Shown here: piece after piece, positions 30,854 through 39,786 of the stretch
Numbering within the stretch: the first letter of the stretch is position 1
Layout of the letters: each line of letters starts with the position of its first letter
NCBI RefSeq assembly: GCF_025567265.1
Contig: NZ_JAOQJW010000001.1
Location: 170,745-234,744, forward strand
DNA length: 64,000 bases
Source of the DNA: Dorea_A amylophila
Lineage (GTDB): Bacteria; Bacillota; Clostridia; Lachnospirales; Lachnospiraceae
Direction: 5' to 3'
The notes under the pieces: model-generated
What the model was told of the DNA's origin: nothing
Database searches by the model: none
The model's input: only the letters and a program-made list of their open reading frames with translations
Translations under genes and position numbers: made by a program

Positions 30854-31866
30854 AACTTTTAATAGCATTTTTAAAAGATAAAACAAGAGAGATCAGCCTT
30901 TATGCCGGAACGGTCGGAATATTTATTGTTGTAGCATTTCTTTATAATATCAGGATGGATGCGTTGAAATATGCACTGCTACTGGTGATATTGTGGCTGC
31001 TCCTATATGTAATAACGGAATATCATCGCTTCCGGAAGAAGCATCTTCTGCTGGAACGGTTTAAGAAGAGCACGCAGGAATGCACAAAAGAACTTCCAGA
31101 GTGCAGGAATCTTCTGGAACTGGATTATCAGGAATTACTGGGGATCTTTGACGAAAAGATTCTGGAGTTGAAATCAGAGGCAAGAATCAAAGGCCAGGAC
31201 TTAAGTGATTATTATGGTATGTGGGTGCATCAGATCAAGACACCTATCGCTGCGATGCACATATTGCTGCAATCGGTGGAAGATGAAAATCCGGCACTGC
31301 CGGAATTAAAAGAGATGAAGATGGAACTTTTTAAAATGGAACAGTATGTGGAGATGGTGCTGACGTATCTCCGCATGGAAGATATGTCCGGGGATCTGCA
31401 GTTTGAGAAGGTATCTTTGGATAAGATTCTGAAACAATCTGTCCGGAAATATTCTCAGATGTTTATTCTTCAGAAGATCCGTCTGGATTACCGGCCGGTG
31501 GAACGAATAGTTCTTACAGATGAAAAATGGCTGGAGTTTGTGACAGAACAGATTCTGTCTAATGCTTTGAAATACACAAAGAATGGCGGCGAGATCAGAA
31601 TCTGTCTGGAAGAAAAAAGAGGACGGGAGTGTCTGGTGATCGAGGATAATGGAATCGGTATTCAGGCAGAAGATCTTCCTAGAGTATTTGAAAAAGGGTT
31701 TACCGGATATAATGGAAGAGCAGATAAGAAGTCTACAGGGATTGGACTGTATCTTTGCAAAAAGATCATGGATAAGATGGGACATAAGATATGGATTGAT
31801 TCAGAGGTGGGAAAAGGAACCCGTGTATATCTGGAATTGACAAGGCAAGAATGGAATCCGGAATAA
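30850..31866 (+). CDS. Bce-type intramembrane-sensing histidine kinase
   Basis: 338 residues. Two N-terminal membrane helices (about 18-32 and 40-55) joined by a very short loop, so there is no sensor domain: the hallmark of intramembrane-sensing BceS-like kinases, which detect stimulus through their ABC transporter. Phosphoacceptor His127 is in MWVHQIKTPIAAM; the ATPase domain shows the N box (EQILSNALKYT), and G boxes IEDNGIGI and KSTGIGLYL. Overlaps the regulator gene by 4 bases. Confidence 0.92.
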   Translation: MKLLIAFLKDKTREISLYAGTVGIFIVVAFLYNIRMDALKYALLLVILWLLLYVITEYHRFRKKHLLLERFKKSTQECTKELPECRNLLELDYQELLGIFDEKILELKSEARIKGQDLSDYYGMWVHQIKTPIAAMHILLQSVEDENPALPELKEMKMELFKMEQYVEMVLTYLRMEDMSGDLQFEKVSLDKILKQSVRKYSQMFILQKIRLDYRPVERIVLTDEKWLEFVTEQILSNALKYTKNGGEIRICLEEKRGRECLVIEDNGIGIQAEDLPRVFEKGFTGYNGRADKKSTGIGLYLCKKIMDKMGHKIWIDSEVGKGTRVYLELTRQEWNPE

Positions 31867-31889
31867 CGATCAGACAAAAAGAGAAAACC

Positions 31890-31903
31890 TTACAGGAATG
31901 TAA
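31890..31903. promoter_or_regulatory. Bce-type response-regulator operator
   Basis: TTACAGGAATGTAA fits the published consensus TnACA-N4-TGTAA for BceR-like regulators, here within the larger dyad CTTACA-ggaa-TGTAAG (31889-31904). It lies 105 bases before the ABC transporter gene. A TATAAT at 31958-31963 with a poor -35 (TGGCAG, 31935-31940) is a candidate activated promoter. Confidence 0.75.
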
Positions 31904-31911
31904 GATTAAAC

Positions 31912-31958
31912 AGGGGAAATGTCACATGCTTCGATGGCAGGATATTTCCTCTTTTTTT
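31912..31958 (+). terminator. Terminator between the kinase and transporter genes
   Basis: AGGGGAAAT (31912-31920) pairs with ATTTCCTCT (31944-31952, one G-T pair), followed by six Ts that run into the TATAAT of the next promoter. It separates the constitutive regulator unit from the inducible transporter unit. Confidence 0.65.
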
Positions 31959-32008
31959 ATAATAGATACCGTAAAGAAGAAATCTTAAAAAGAAAGGAAG
32001 AAAAACTT

Positions 32009-32776
32009 ATGTCATTACTGGAAGTAAAAAATGTGAAGAAGATATATACGACTCGTTTTGGGAGCAATCAGGTAGAGGCTTTAAGAGATGTGAATTTTAC
32101 GGTAGAACGCGGGGAATATGTTGCAATCATGGGAGAGTCTGGATCGGGAAAGACGACGCTTCTGAATATTCTGGCGGCACTTGATAAACCGACAGAAGGA
32201 AAGGTTTATTTAAAAGACAGGGATCTGGGAAAATTAAAAGAAAAAGAGATCGCAACGTTCAGACGTCAGAATCTCGGCTTTGTATTTCAGGATTTTAACT
32301 TGTTAGATACATTTTCATTAAAGGATAATATATTCCTGCCACTGGTATTATCCGGAAAGAAATATCCGGAGATGGAAAAGAGATTAAAACCGATTGCAGA
32401 AAAACTTGGAATTGAAAAACTACTGGAGAAATATCCATATGAGGTGTCCGGTGGGCAGAAACAAAGAGCTGCAATTGCAAGAGCGCTGATCACGAAACCA
32501 CAGCTGATTCTTGCCGATGAACCTTCGGGAGCACTGGATTCGAAAGCGGCAGACAGTCTGATGAATCTTTTTACAACGATTAACCAGGAAGGTCAGACGA
32601 TTGTTATGGTGACACATAGTGTGAAAGCGGCGAGTAGTGCGAAAAGGGTGCTTTTTATCAAGGACGGAAAAGTATTCCATCAGCTTTACAGGGGGAATCT
32701 TACGAACGAAGAAATGTATGAAAGAATTTCAGATACGCTGAAGATTCTTACCACAGGAGGTGAGGAGGATGAATAA
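32009..32776 (+). CDS. BceA-type ABC transporter ATPase
   Basis: 255 residues from ATG 32009 (AAAGGAAG upstream). Walker A GESGSGKTT, Q-loop FQDFNLLD, signature VSGGQKQRAAIARAL, Walker B LILADEPSGALD, and the switch His in VMVTHS. It is of the MacB/LolD class that drives BceB-type permeases, releasing lantibiotics or bacitracin-like peptides from lipid-linked targets and signalling to the kinase. Its stop overlaps the permease start by 8 bases. Confidence 0.93.
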   Translation: MSLLEVKNVKKIYTTRFGSNQVEALRDVNFTVERGEYVAIMGESGSGKTTLLNILAALDKPTEGKVYLKDRDLGKLKEKEIATFRRQNLGFVFQDFNLLDTFSLKDNIFLPLVLSGKKYPEMEKRLKPIAEKLGIEKLLEKYPYEVSGGQKQRAAIARALITKPQLILADEPSGALDSKAADSLMNLFTTINQEGQTIVMVTHSVKAASSAKRVLFIKDGKVFHQLYRGNLTNEEMYERISDTLKILTTGGEEDE

Positions 32777-34697
32777 TTTCATCTATGAAAAACTTGCTGT
32801 GACCAATCTTAAGAATAACCGTAAGACCTATGTACCCTATATCTTTACAGGTGTTCTGACCGTCATGATGTTCTATATCATTGACGCACTGAGCAAGGGG
32901 GAAGGTATTACCCAGAATACATTGAAGATATGTCTTCAGTATGCAACGGGTGTGATCATTGTATTTGCAGTGATTTTTCTGTTCTATACGAATAGTTTCC
33001 TGATCAAACGACGAAAGAAAGAGATCGGAGTATACAATATTCTTGGAATGGGAAAGCGGCATATTGCACGAATGATGGCAGTTGAGACGATCCTGACGGC
33101 GGGAATCAGTATTCTTGGCGGTCTGGTGTTTGGAATAATATTTGGGAAACTGATGTATCTGCTGCTCCTTAAGATTCTGCACAATAGCGTAGATATGCAG
33201 TTTTCGGTCAATGGGACTGCAATTGTACAGACTGTCATATTATTTGCAGGAATTTTTCTTCTGACGTATTTATATAACATTTTACAGATACAGCTGGTGA
33301 ATCCGGTGGAACTTCTGCACGGAGGCAATCAGGGGGAGAAAGAGCCGAAGAGCAGATGGCTGCTTGTGATCGTCGGTGTGGCGGCACTGGGCAATGGTTA
33401 CTGGATTGCACTTACAACAGAGGCACCGTTAGAAGCACTTTTGAAATTCTTTGTTGCAGTGGTCTGTGTGATTATTGGAACTTATGCACTTTTTATTGCC
33501 GGAAGCATTGTGGTATTGAAAATACTCCGGAAAAATAAAGCTTATTATTATAATCCAAAGCATTTTACCAGTGTATCAGGCATGATCTATCGTATGAAAC
33601 AAAACGGAGCGGGACTTGCGAACATCTGTGTGTTAAGTACGATGGTGCTGGTTATGGTATCCACAACGGTATCTTTGTATGCGGGAATGGAAGATATCCT
33701 GGACTCACGTTTTCCGAGAGATGTTTCAATTGTCTGCAATGAAGCCGATACAAATAAGGAAGAGACTCTTCAGAGACTGATAAAAGAACAATGTGAGAAA
33801 GCAGGGGTAAAAATAACAGACAGAGTCCGGTACAGATATGGCAGTATGAATGCGGTTTTGAAAGGAAATAATCTGGAAAAGGTAGAGCAGTACTATCCGG
33901 ACAATCATTTTTACTATGTAGAGATGATCACACAGGAAGAGTATAACCGGATAGAAAAACAGAATGTTTCGTTAAAGGAACAGGAGATACTGACCTATAC
34001 CACGAACGGCAAATGTGGAAAAAAACAGATAAACATTGCAGGACAGAACTATCAGGTGAAAAAAGAACTGTCCGAGATGACGAGCCAGCCGAAGAGCACG
34101 GCAGAAATGTATAAGACATTATACATTGTATTTGCTAATGCAGAGCAGATTGAACGTATCGAGTCATTTTCTTATGCAGATAAATTCAACCTGAAGGGAG
34201 ATGACGGAAAACAAAAAGAGACACTGGAACAGATACAGAACGAATTTTATGAAAAGTTTCCGGATGGAACGATGGAAAGCCGTATGTTAAGCCGTTCTTC
34301 TTTTTATGAATTGTACGGCGGACTGTTCTTTATTGGAATCTATCTGGGAAGTATGTTTATTATGGCAACGGTACTGATCATTTATTATAAGCAGATATCG
34401 GAAGGCTATGATGACAGGGAGCGTTACCAGATCATGCAGAAGGTTGGCATGAGTAAAAAAGAAGTGAAGCGTTCCATCAGAAGCCAGGTCTTAAGCGTAT
34501 TCTTCCTGCCGTTGGTTGTAGCAGTGATTCATGTTGCAGTAGCCTTTAAAGTAATGACAAAAATTCTGGGAGTATTAAATCTTACGAATGTATCGTTGTT
34601 TGCGGTATGCACAATCATTACGATAGCGGTGTTTGCGGTATTCTATATCATCGTTTACAGTATAACTGCGAAAGAATATTACCGGATCGTGAATTAA
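32769..34697 (+). CDS. BceB-type ABC transporter permease (FtsX domain)
   Basis: 642 residues from ATG 32769 (AGGAGG 8 bases upstream). Layout is BceB-like: several membrane helices at about 20-300 including an FtsX unit (FYTNSFLIKRRKKEIGVYNILGMGKRHIARMMAVE), a large extracellular domain (about 310-520, charged and helical), and a final FtsX-like helix group (about 525-640). The extracellular domain determines which peptide antibiotic is recognised. Complete in length. Confidence 0.92.
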   Translation: MNNFIYEKLAVTNLKNNRKTYVPYIFTGVLTVMMFYIIDALSKGEGITQNTLKICLQYATGVIIVFAVIFLFYTNSFLIKRRKKEIGVYNILGMGKRHIARMMAVETILTAGISILGGLVFGIIFGKLMYLLLLKILHNSVDMQFSVNGTAIVQTVILFAGIFLLTYLYNILQIQLVNPVELLHGGNQGEKEPKSRWLLVIVGVAALGNGYWIALTTEAPLEALLKFFVAVVCVIIGTYALFIAGSIVVLKILRKNKAYYYNPKHFTSVSGMIYRMKQNGAGLANICVLSTMVLVMVSTTVSLYAGMEDILDSRFPRDVSIVCNEADTNKEETLQRLIKEQCEKAGVKITDRVRYRYGSMNAVLKGNNLEKVEQYYPDNHFYYVEMITQEEYNRIEKQNVSLKEQEILTYTTNGKCGKKQINIAGQNYQVKKELSEMTSQPKSTAEMYKTLYIVFANAEQIERIESFSYADKFNLKGDDGKQKETLEQIQNEFYEKFPDGTMESRMLSRSSFYELYGGLFFIGIYLGSMFIMATVLIIYYKQISEGYDDRERYQIMQKVGMSKKEVKRSIRSQVLSVFFLPLVVAVIHVAVAFKVMTKILGVLNLTNVSLFAVCTIITIAVFAVFYIIVYSITAKEYYRIVN

Positions 34698-34713
34698 GAT
34701 TAAGGGTTTACCA

Positions 34714-34742
34714 TTGACTTTGTATCTTTCAGGTTGTATTGT
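34714..34742 (+). promoter_or_regulatory. SigA promoter of the cupin gene
   Basis: TTGACT (34714-34719), 17-base spacer, TATTGT (34737-34742). It directly follows the permease stop. Confidence 0.6.
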
Positions 34743-34781
34743 TGTTTTAGAATGTTTTACGAATCAAGGAGGAACTTAAAA

Positions 34782-35126
34782 ATGACAAGAGAAGGCGAAA
34801 GAGAACTGGTAAAAGTGGAACATGTAAATGGCGGAGACGGTTATATTGTAAGAGAAGCAATGGTTACTTCGGAAGAAGTTGGAGAAGCATGTAAGATGTA
34901 TGCCAAGATTCATCTGGATCCGGGATGTGAAGTAGGATACCATTATCATCATGGTGAGACGGAGTCTTACTTCATTCTGACCGGACACGGAACTTATGAC
35001 GATAACGGCGAAAAACAGCCGGCAAATCCTGGCGATCTGTTCCTGTGTAAAGACGGAGATGCACATGGAATTAAGAACACCGGTGATGAAGAACTTACCT
35101 TTATGGCATTGATCTTAAAAAAATAA
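34782..35126 (+). CDS. Small cupin-domain protein
   Basis: 114 residues from ATG 34782 (CAAGGAGG upstream). A single cupin: metal-binding motif one in GYHYHHGETESYFILTGHGTY (His, His, His/Glu, plus Glu) and motif two in GDAHGIKN. Small single-domain cupins act as isomerases, dioxygenases or sugar-binding proteins; the substrate is not predictable here. Single-gene unit with its own promoter, ending in a bidirectional terminator against the reverse aminotransferase gene. Confidence 0.88.
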   Translation: MTREGERELVKVEHVNGGDGYIVREAMVTSEEVGEACKMYAKIHLDPGCEVGYHYHHGETESYFILTGHGTYDDNGEKQPANPGDLFLCKDGDAHGIKNTGDEELTFMALILKK

Positions 35127-35142
35127 TATTGGAAAATATGAA

Positions 35143-35202
35143 AAACACCTGTCTGTAACTTGGATCATTTCAGGAATGATACTGGGCCGCAGACAGGTGT
35201 TT
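35143..35202. terminator. Bidirectional terminator between convergent genes
   Basis: AAACACCTGTCTG (35143-35155) pairs with CAGACAGGTGTTT (35190-35202), with an inner ATCATT/AATGAT stem. A/T runs on both flanks let it serve the cupin gene and the reverse aminotransferase gene. Confidence 0.8.
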
Positions 35203-35253
35203 GTATTGCCATGCATTCGGAAGAAGCTGCCGGTGGCAGGTTCTCTGCATTGA

Positions 35254-36342
35254 TTATAATGAACGGAATACATCCAGCAGCCGGTCATTATCCTCTGGAT
35301 TCATAATGCAGAACCGTACATATTCTCCGTTCAGGCTTTCGAAAGAAGAACAGTCCCGGATCATGAGATTCTGGTGAATCGCCTTTTCAAAGACATCGAA
35401 AGAAGTGAGTCCTTCTTTTAAAATCCTTACAAGGACAAAGTTGGCATAAGCAGGATAAATCTTTACGGTATCCAGTCCGGAAAGCTCTGTGCACATTCGG
35501 GTGCGCTCGGAATCAATGAGAGTCCAGGTCTTCTTAATATAATCGGTATCTTTCAACATCCGTTCTCCGGCATAAGCTCCGACACTGTTCAGGCTCCACG
35601 GATTTTGGTGGGTAAGAAGCGTCTGAAGAAATGCCTGATTACTGGTGAGACCATAACCAAAGCGAAGTCCAGGTGCGGCGAAGAACTTGGATACACCGCG
35701 GATGACCATGAAGTTATCGAATTCCGGTACAAGAGAAACTGCAGAGAGGGAAGTGCCTTCCGGTGCGAATTCGATATAAGTCTCATCGATCATAACGAAG
35801 ATACCAAGTGACCGGCATACGGTTAACAGCTTTTTCATATCAGCGGTACTGATGGCTGAAGAGGTCGGGTTGTTCGGATTACAGATGATCAGAAGATCAA
35901 TATCACTTTTCAGTGTATCGGTCAGATCGGAAATATCCAGTCTGAAATCCTGTTCTTCTTTCAGATTATAATATTCCAGTGTGCCGCCGACCAGATTCAG
36001 CTCTCTTGCATATTCGGAATAGGTCGGTCCCAGAAGCAGCGCTCTTTTTGGTGCGCGCTGGCTGATCAGAAGTGAGATAAGCTCCGTAGAACCATTTCCG
36101 ACAACAATATGTTCCGGCGAGGTATTGGTATATGCAGCAATTGCTTTTTTCAGATCTGTATAATCTCTGTCTGGATAACTGCTGATGATATCCAGATGTT
36201 CTGCGAGATCTTTTTTTACCTGTCCGGATAATCCGAGAGGGTTTACATTTGCTCCAAATAAAATGATATTTTCCTTGTTAAGGTGATAATAATCTGCGAT
36301 CTTTTCCAGATCGCTTCCGTGAAATTCTGGCTTTTTTTTCAT
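35254..36342 (-). CDS. PLP-dependent aminotransferase, histidinol-phosphate / threonine-phosphate decarboxylase type
   Basis: 362 residues from the ATG at 36342 (reverse strand; AGGA 10 bases upstream). Earlier in-frame starts at 36405 and 36351 are possible. Class I/II fold: IVVGNGSTELISLL, IICNPNNPTS, IDETYIEF, and the PLP lysine in GVSKFFAAPGLRFGYG. HisC and CobD share this fold and cannot be told apart by eye; no his or cobalamin genes lie nearby, so the substrate is open. Divergent from the DUF5717 gene with overlapping promoters. Confidence 0.8.
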   Translation of the reverse strand: MKKKPEFHGSDLEKIADYYHLNKENIILFGANVNPLGLSGQVKKDLAEHLDIISSYPDRDYTDLKKAIAAYTNTSPEHIVVGNGSTELISLLISQRAPKRALLLGPTYSEYARELNLVGGTLEYYNLKEEQDFRLDISDLTDTLKSDIDLLIICNPNNPTSSAISTADMKKLLTVCRSLGIFVMIDETYIEFAPEGTSLSAVSLVPEFDNFMVIRGVSKFFAAPGLRFGYGLTSNQAFLQTLLTHQNPWSLNSVGAYAGERMLKDTDYIKKTWTLIDSERTRMCTELSGLDTVKIYPAYANFVLVRILKEGLTSFDVFEKAIHQNLMIRDCSSFESLNGEYVRFCIMNPEDNDRLLDVFRSL

Positions 36343-36398
36343 ATTTTTCATCCTATCGACACATTTTTGATATTTTCTCTTTACGGCATTGCTATTCA

Positions 36399-36428
36399 TT
36401 GACAAACAATGCTATAATTTATTATAGT
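36399..36428 (+). promoter_or_regulatory. Divergent promoter region for the DUF5717 operon and the aminotransferase gene
   Basis: Forward: TTGACA (36399-36404), 18-base spacer, TATAGT (36423-36428). CTATAAT-tt-ATTATAG in the same stretch is a dyad that supplies -10-like elements on both strands; on the reverse strand TATAAT with a TTGCTT 16 bases upstream could serve the aminotransferase gene. Simultaneous use of both is unlikely. Confidence 0.65.
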
Positions 36429-36469
36429 ATGTTTTAAGAAAAAAGCAACGAAAGAAGCAGGTGTAGGAC

Positions 36470-39400
36470 TTGAAAAATAAAATCCAAAAATTTTCAAAAG
36501 GCGACTTTCAGTTGATACGACCTGATGTTATATTCGATGAGACCAATCTGGTACTCATTATAGGTGAAGGGGAAGTATACAGAGGAAGTTTTACAATGAG
36601 GGCGAACAATGAGGGAAGGATACGAGGACTGGTGTACTCGTCTTCTTTCCGCGTCCATTTTAAAGATCAGGGATTTGAGGGAAATCCGGCAAGAGTGGAA
36701 TTTACGTATGACGGACGGGGACTTCGTCCGGGACATGTAGAGGAAGGAAAGTTCACGGTCGTATGTACCGGCGGTGAGTTTGAACTGGCTTTTACGGCAA
36801 TCATTGAGAAACCATATGTGATGACAACCTATGGAAAAGTACAGAGTACCGATGATTTCCGCAAACTTGCAATTAAGGATTTTTCAGAAGCGGGAAGGCT
36901 CTTCCGTTCCAAAGAATTCTATGAGATTTTAAAATATGAGAATGAGCGTACATTCTATCTGTACGATAATATGCGCAAATGGTCTCTCGGAGAACAGGCC
37001 ATGGAAGAATTCATGGTAGGGATCAAACAGAAAGAATGCATTTTCCTTACGCTTCAGGGAGAGGGGATGCTATTCGAAGATCTGACAGAGTCGACAAAGG
37101 GAACACTGACTCTGATGAAAAATACATGGGGATATATGCCGATCCATATTGAGACAGTCGGTGATTTTATCCGGGTGTCCAGACCTGAGATCAGCACAGA
37201 AGATTTTGTGGGAAATGCACATGAGATCGAATATGTGGTAAGAGCAGAGAAACTTCATGGCGGACGGAATTACGGAGCATTGAAGTTCGTGACACCATAC
37301 GAGACACTCACTTATGAAGTTGAGGTATTGCAGAATCAGGAGTATGACGAAGATCACAGGATGCCGGAACTTTTACTGGCTCAGATCATCAAAGAATATG
37401 TAGGATATGTGGCAGGAAGAGTGACACTGGAACACTGGGTGGATAGTGCGGTCGAGAAGATGGTAGCACTGCGTAAGCTGGATCCTCTGAATGAAGTATA
37501 TCAGTTGATGCTTGGTAATATCTATCTGCTCGGAGGCAAGACGGAAGAAGCAAAATGGATTCTTGAGAATTATAATTATAATCGGTTCGCAATCGGAAAA
37601 GATCCGCTGACAAACTGTTATTATCTGTATCTGACTGCAAAGATCCGCGGAGATGTGAACTATGAAGAACGGGTGCTGGATGAGGTTGGAAAGACATATA
37701 TGCGTCATCAGGATTCCTGGTGGCTGCTCTATATGATACTGAATCTTGACAACAGATATAAGAATCCTTATAAACGTCTGGAAGTTCTGGAACAGCAGTT
37801 TGAGTATGGAATTCATGCAGTAATGTTCTATTTGGAAGCATATCTGTGCTATCAGGAAAAGCCGACACTTCTTAAGAAATTAGGCACATTTGAGATTCAG
37901 GTGTTGAATTTTGCGACCAAATACCGCATGATGACAAAAGAACTGGCACTTTATATTTCAAATTTTGCCAGTCAGCAGAAAAAATACAGTGACAATCTGT
38001 TCAGAATCCTGGAAAGAATCTATAAGATGTATGAAGAGCCGATGATACTGAATACGATCTGTACACTTTTGATCAAAGGAAATAAAACGGCAAAGAAGTA
38101 TTTTTCATGGTATCAGAAGGCAGTTGATTCGGATCTTAAGATTGCCCAGCTTTATGAATATTATATGATGACAATCGACGAAGACAGTGCGCACGGACCG
38201 TTGCCGAAATCGCTGGTTTTATATTTTATGCATGGAAATGCTCTCGATTATAAGAAGGCTGCGTATCTGTATGCAAGTCTTGTGATCCATGAGGAACAGG
38301 CAGGAGATCTGTATCTGAATTACAGAGAACAGATGGTGGCATTTACATGGGAACAGTTGGAAAAGCGCCATATAACAGAATCACTGCGTACATTGTATAA
38401 AAGATTTTGCAGAGAAGACGAGATGACGGCAGAACGTATGGAGGCGATGCGTGACATCTGTTATTCTTATGAAGTAAGGACAAAGGTACGCGGGATGAAA
38501 TGTGTGCTGGTAATTGAAAAAGATGGTTCGGTACGTCAGCGTATCCCGTATGATACGAAGAATGGAGCTATCATTTATCTGTATGATAAGGAATCGAGAA
38601 TTGTATGGGAGTCTGTAGAGGGCAGACATTATACGGATTCCATTCCATACGAGACGAAAAGACTGTTTTATGAGCCGCGTTTTGTAGATATGTGCAGAAA
38701 ATATGCAGCATCTACAGGATTCTGGAATCAGGAGCCGGAGAAAGAAAAACCGGATTATGAAAAGATCCAGGCAAAGGGGATAGATTCATTTGAGGATAAG
38801 GATGTCTTCCTGGTTTGCAGCAGAAGAATCAGGGAAGAAAATTATACGGAGGATGACTTCTTAAGTTATCTTGCCTTTGAAATGTTCCGGAGAGGACAGT
38901 ATGACAAGGTGACACTTACGTATCTTGCGGAGTATTACTGTGGTGCAATCGGAGATATGAAGCGGCTCTGGAAAGTATTAAAACAATATGGGGTTCCGTC
39001 TTATAAGGTCAGTGAACGGATCATTACACAGATGGTCTTTTCGGAGACATTGTATGAGGAAGAGCATATTTTTGAAGATTATTATCTGTCGGACAATGTA
39101 TATTTCCGCTTAAAACAGGCATATCTTGCTTACGTTACAAGGGAATATATCGTGTATGGACGAAGTCTGGAAAAATGTGTATTTGAAATCATTGCAAATG
39201 AATGTGATCAGAAAGAAGATCTGCCGGATGTATGTAAGATTGCACTTCTGAAATATTATTCAGATAAAGAATACACAGGTGAACTGGAAGATGTCCTTCA
39301 TCAGGTACTACGAGAAATGTGCGAAAAACAACTAGTCTTTCCATATTACATGAATTATAAAGAGGAATGGCTGCGGGAAGTACAACTCTATAATAAGGTG

Positions 39401-39766
39401 ATGGCAGCATACCGCTGTAAACCGGGAGGAAAAGTAAGACTGTACTATAAGATGAAACAAAAAGACCGGGAAGAACTGGGATACCGGGCAGAGGCAATGA
39501 TGCCGGTCTATGAAAACCTGTATGTAAAACAATTTGTCCTTTATAATGATGAATCAGTGAATTATTATTTCCAGGAATCCGGAAACGGAGAAATGATCAC
39601 AACAGACAAGAAGACGCTGAAAACAGATAAAGAACGTGTATTTGCCGGAAAATATCAGATGCTGAATGCAATGACAGATATGGATTCGGATGCGGAACGT
39701 TCGAAAGCCATGCTTGAGTTTGAAGAAGAAGAACAGATGGCAGATCAGATATTTAAGATATATTAA
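36470..39766 (+). CDS. DUF5717 family protein, large helical repeat protein
   Basis: 1098 residues from a TTG start at 36470. The N-terminal 110 residues are beta-rich (FQLIRPDVIFDETNLVLIIGEGEVYRGSF), then long arrays of alpha-helical, TPR-like repeats (for example EVYQLMLGNIYLLGGKTEEAKWILENYNYN and ALDYKKAAYLYASLVIHEEQAGD), and a C-terminal domain ending in an acidic helix. It matches DUF5717, a family of unknown function in Lachnospiraceae. No enzyme motif, signal peptide or membrane helix was seen. First gene of a three-gene operon. Confidence 0.8.
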   Translation: MKNKIQKFSKGDFQLIRPDVIFDETNLVLIIGEGEVYRGSFTMRANNEGRIRGLVYSSSFRVHFKDQGFEGNPARVEFTYDGRGLRPGHVEEGKFTVVCTGGEFELAFTAIIEKPYVMTTYGKVQSTDDFRKLAIKDFSEAGRLFRSKEFYEILKYENERTFYLYDNMRKWSLGEQAMEEFMVGIKQKECIFLTLQGEGMLFEDLTESTKGTLTLMKNTWGYMPIHIETVGDFIRVSRPEISTEDFVGNAHEIEYVVRAEKLHGGRNYGALKFVTPYETLTYEVEVLQNQEYDEDHRMPELLLAQIIKEYVGYVAGRVTLEHWVDSAVEKMVALRKLDPLNEVYQLMLGNIYLLGGKTEEAKWILENYNYNRFAIGKDPLTNCYYLYLTAKIRGDVNYEERVLDEVGKTYMRHQDSWWLLYMILNLDNRYKNPYKRLEVLEQQFEYGIHAVMFYLEAYLCYQEKPTLLKKLGTFEIQVLNFATKYRMMTKELALYISNFASQQKKYSDNLFRILERIYKMYEEPMILNTICTLLIKGNKTAKKYFSWYQKAVDSDLKIAQLYEYYMMTIDEDSAHGPLPKSLVLYFMHGNALDYKKAAYLYASLVIHEEQAGDLYLNYREQMVAFTWEQLEKRHITESLRTLYKRFCREDEMTAERMEAMRDICYSYEVRTKVRGMKCVLVIEKDGSVRQRIPYDTKNGAIIYLYDKESRIVWESVEGRHYTDSIPYETKRLFYEPRFVDMCRKYAASTGFWNQEPEKEKPDYEKIQAKGIDSFEDKDVFLVCSRRIREENYTEDDFLSYLAFEMFRRGQYDKVTLTYLAEYYCGAIGDMKRLWKVLKQYGVPSYKVSERIITQMVFSETLYEEEHIFEDYYLSDNVYFRLKQAYLAYVTREYIVYGRSLEKCVFEIIANECDQKEDLPDVCKIALLKYYSDKEYTGELEDVLHQVLREMCEKQLVFPYYMNYKEEWLREVQLYNKVMAAYRCKPGGKVRLYYKMKQKDREELGYRAEAMMPVYENLYVKQFVLYNDESVNYYFQESGNGEMITTDKKTLKTDKERVFAGKYQMLNAMTDMDSDAERSKAMLEFEEEEQMADQIFKIY

Positions 39767-39786
39767 AATGAAAGGAGGAGACGATA

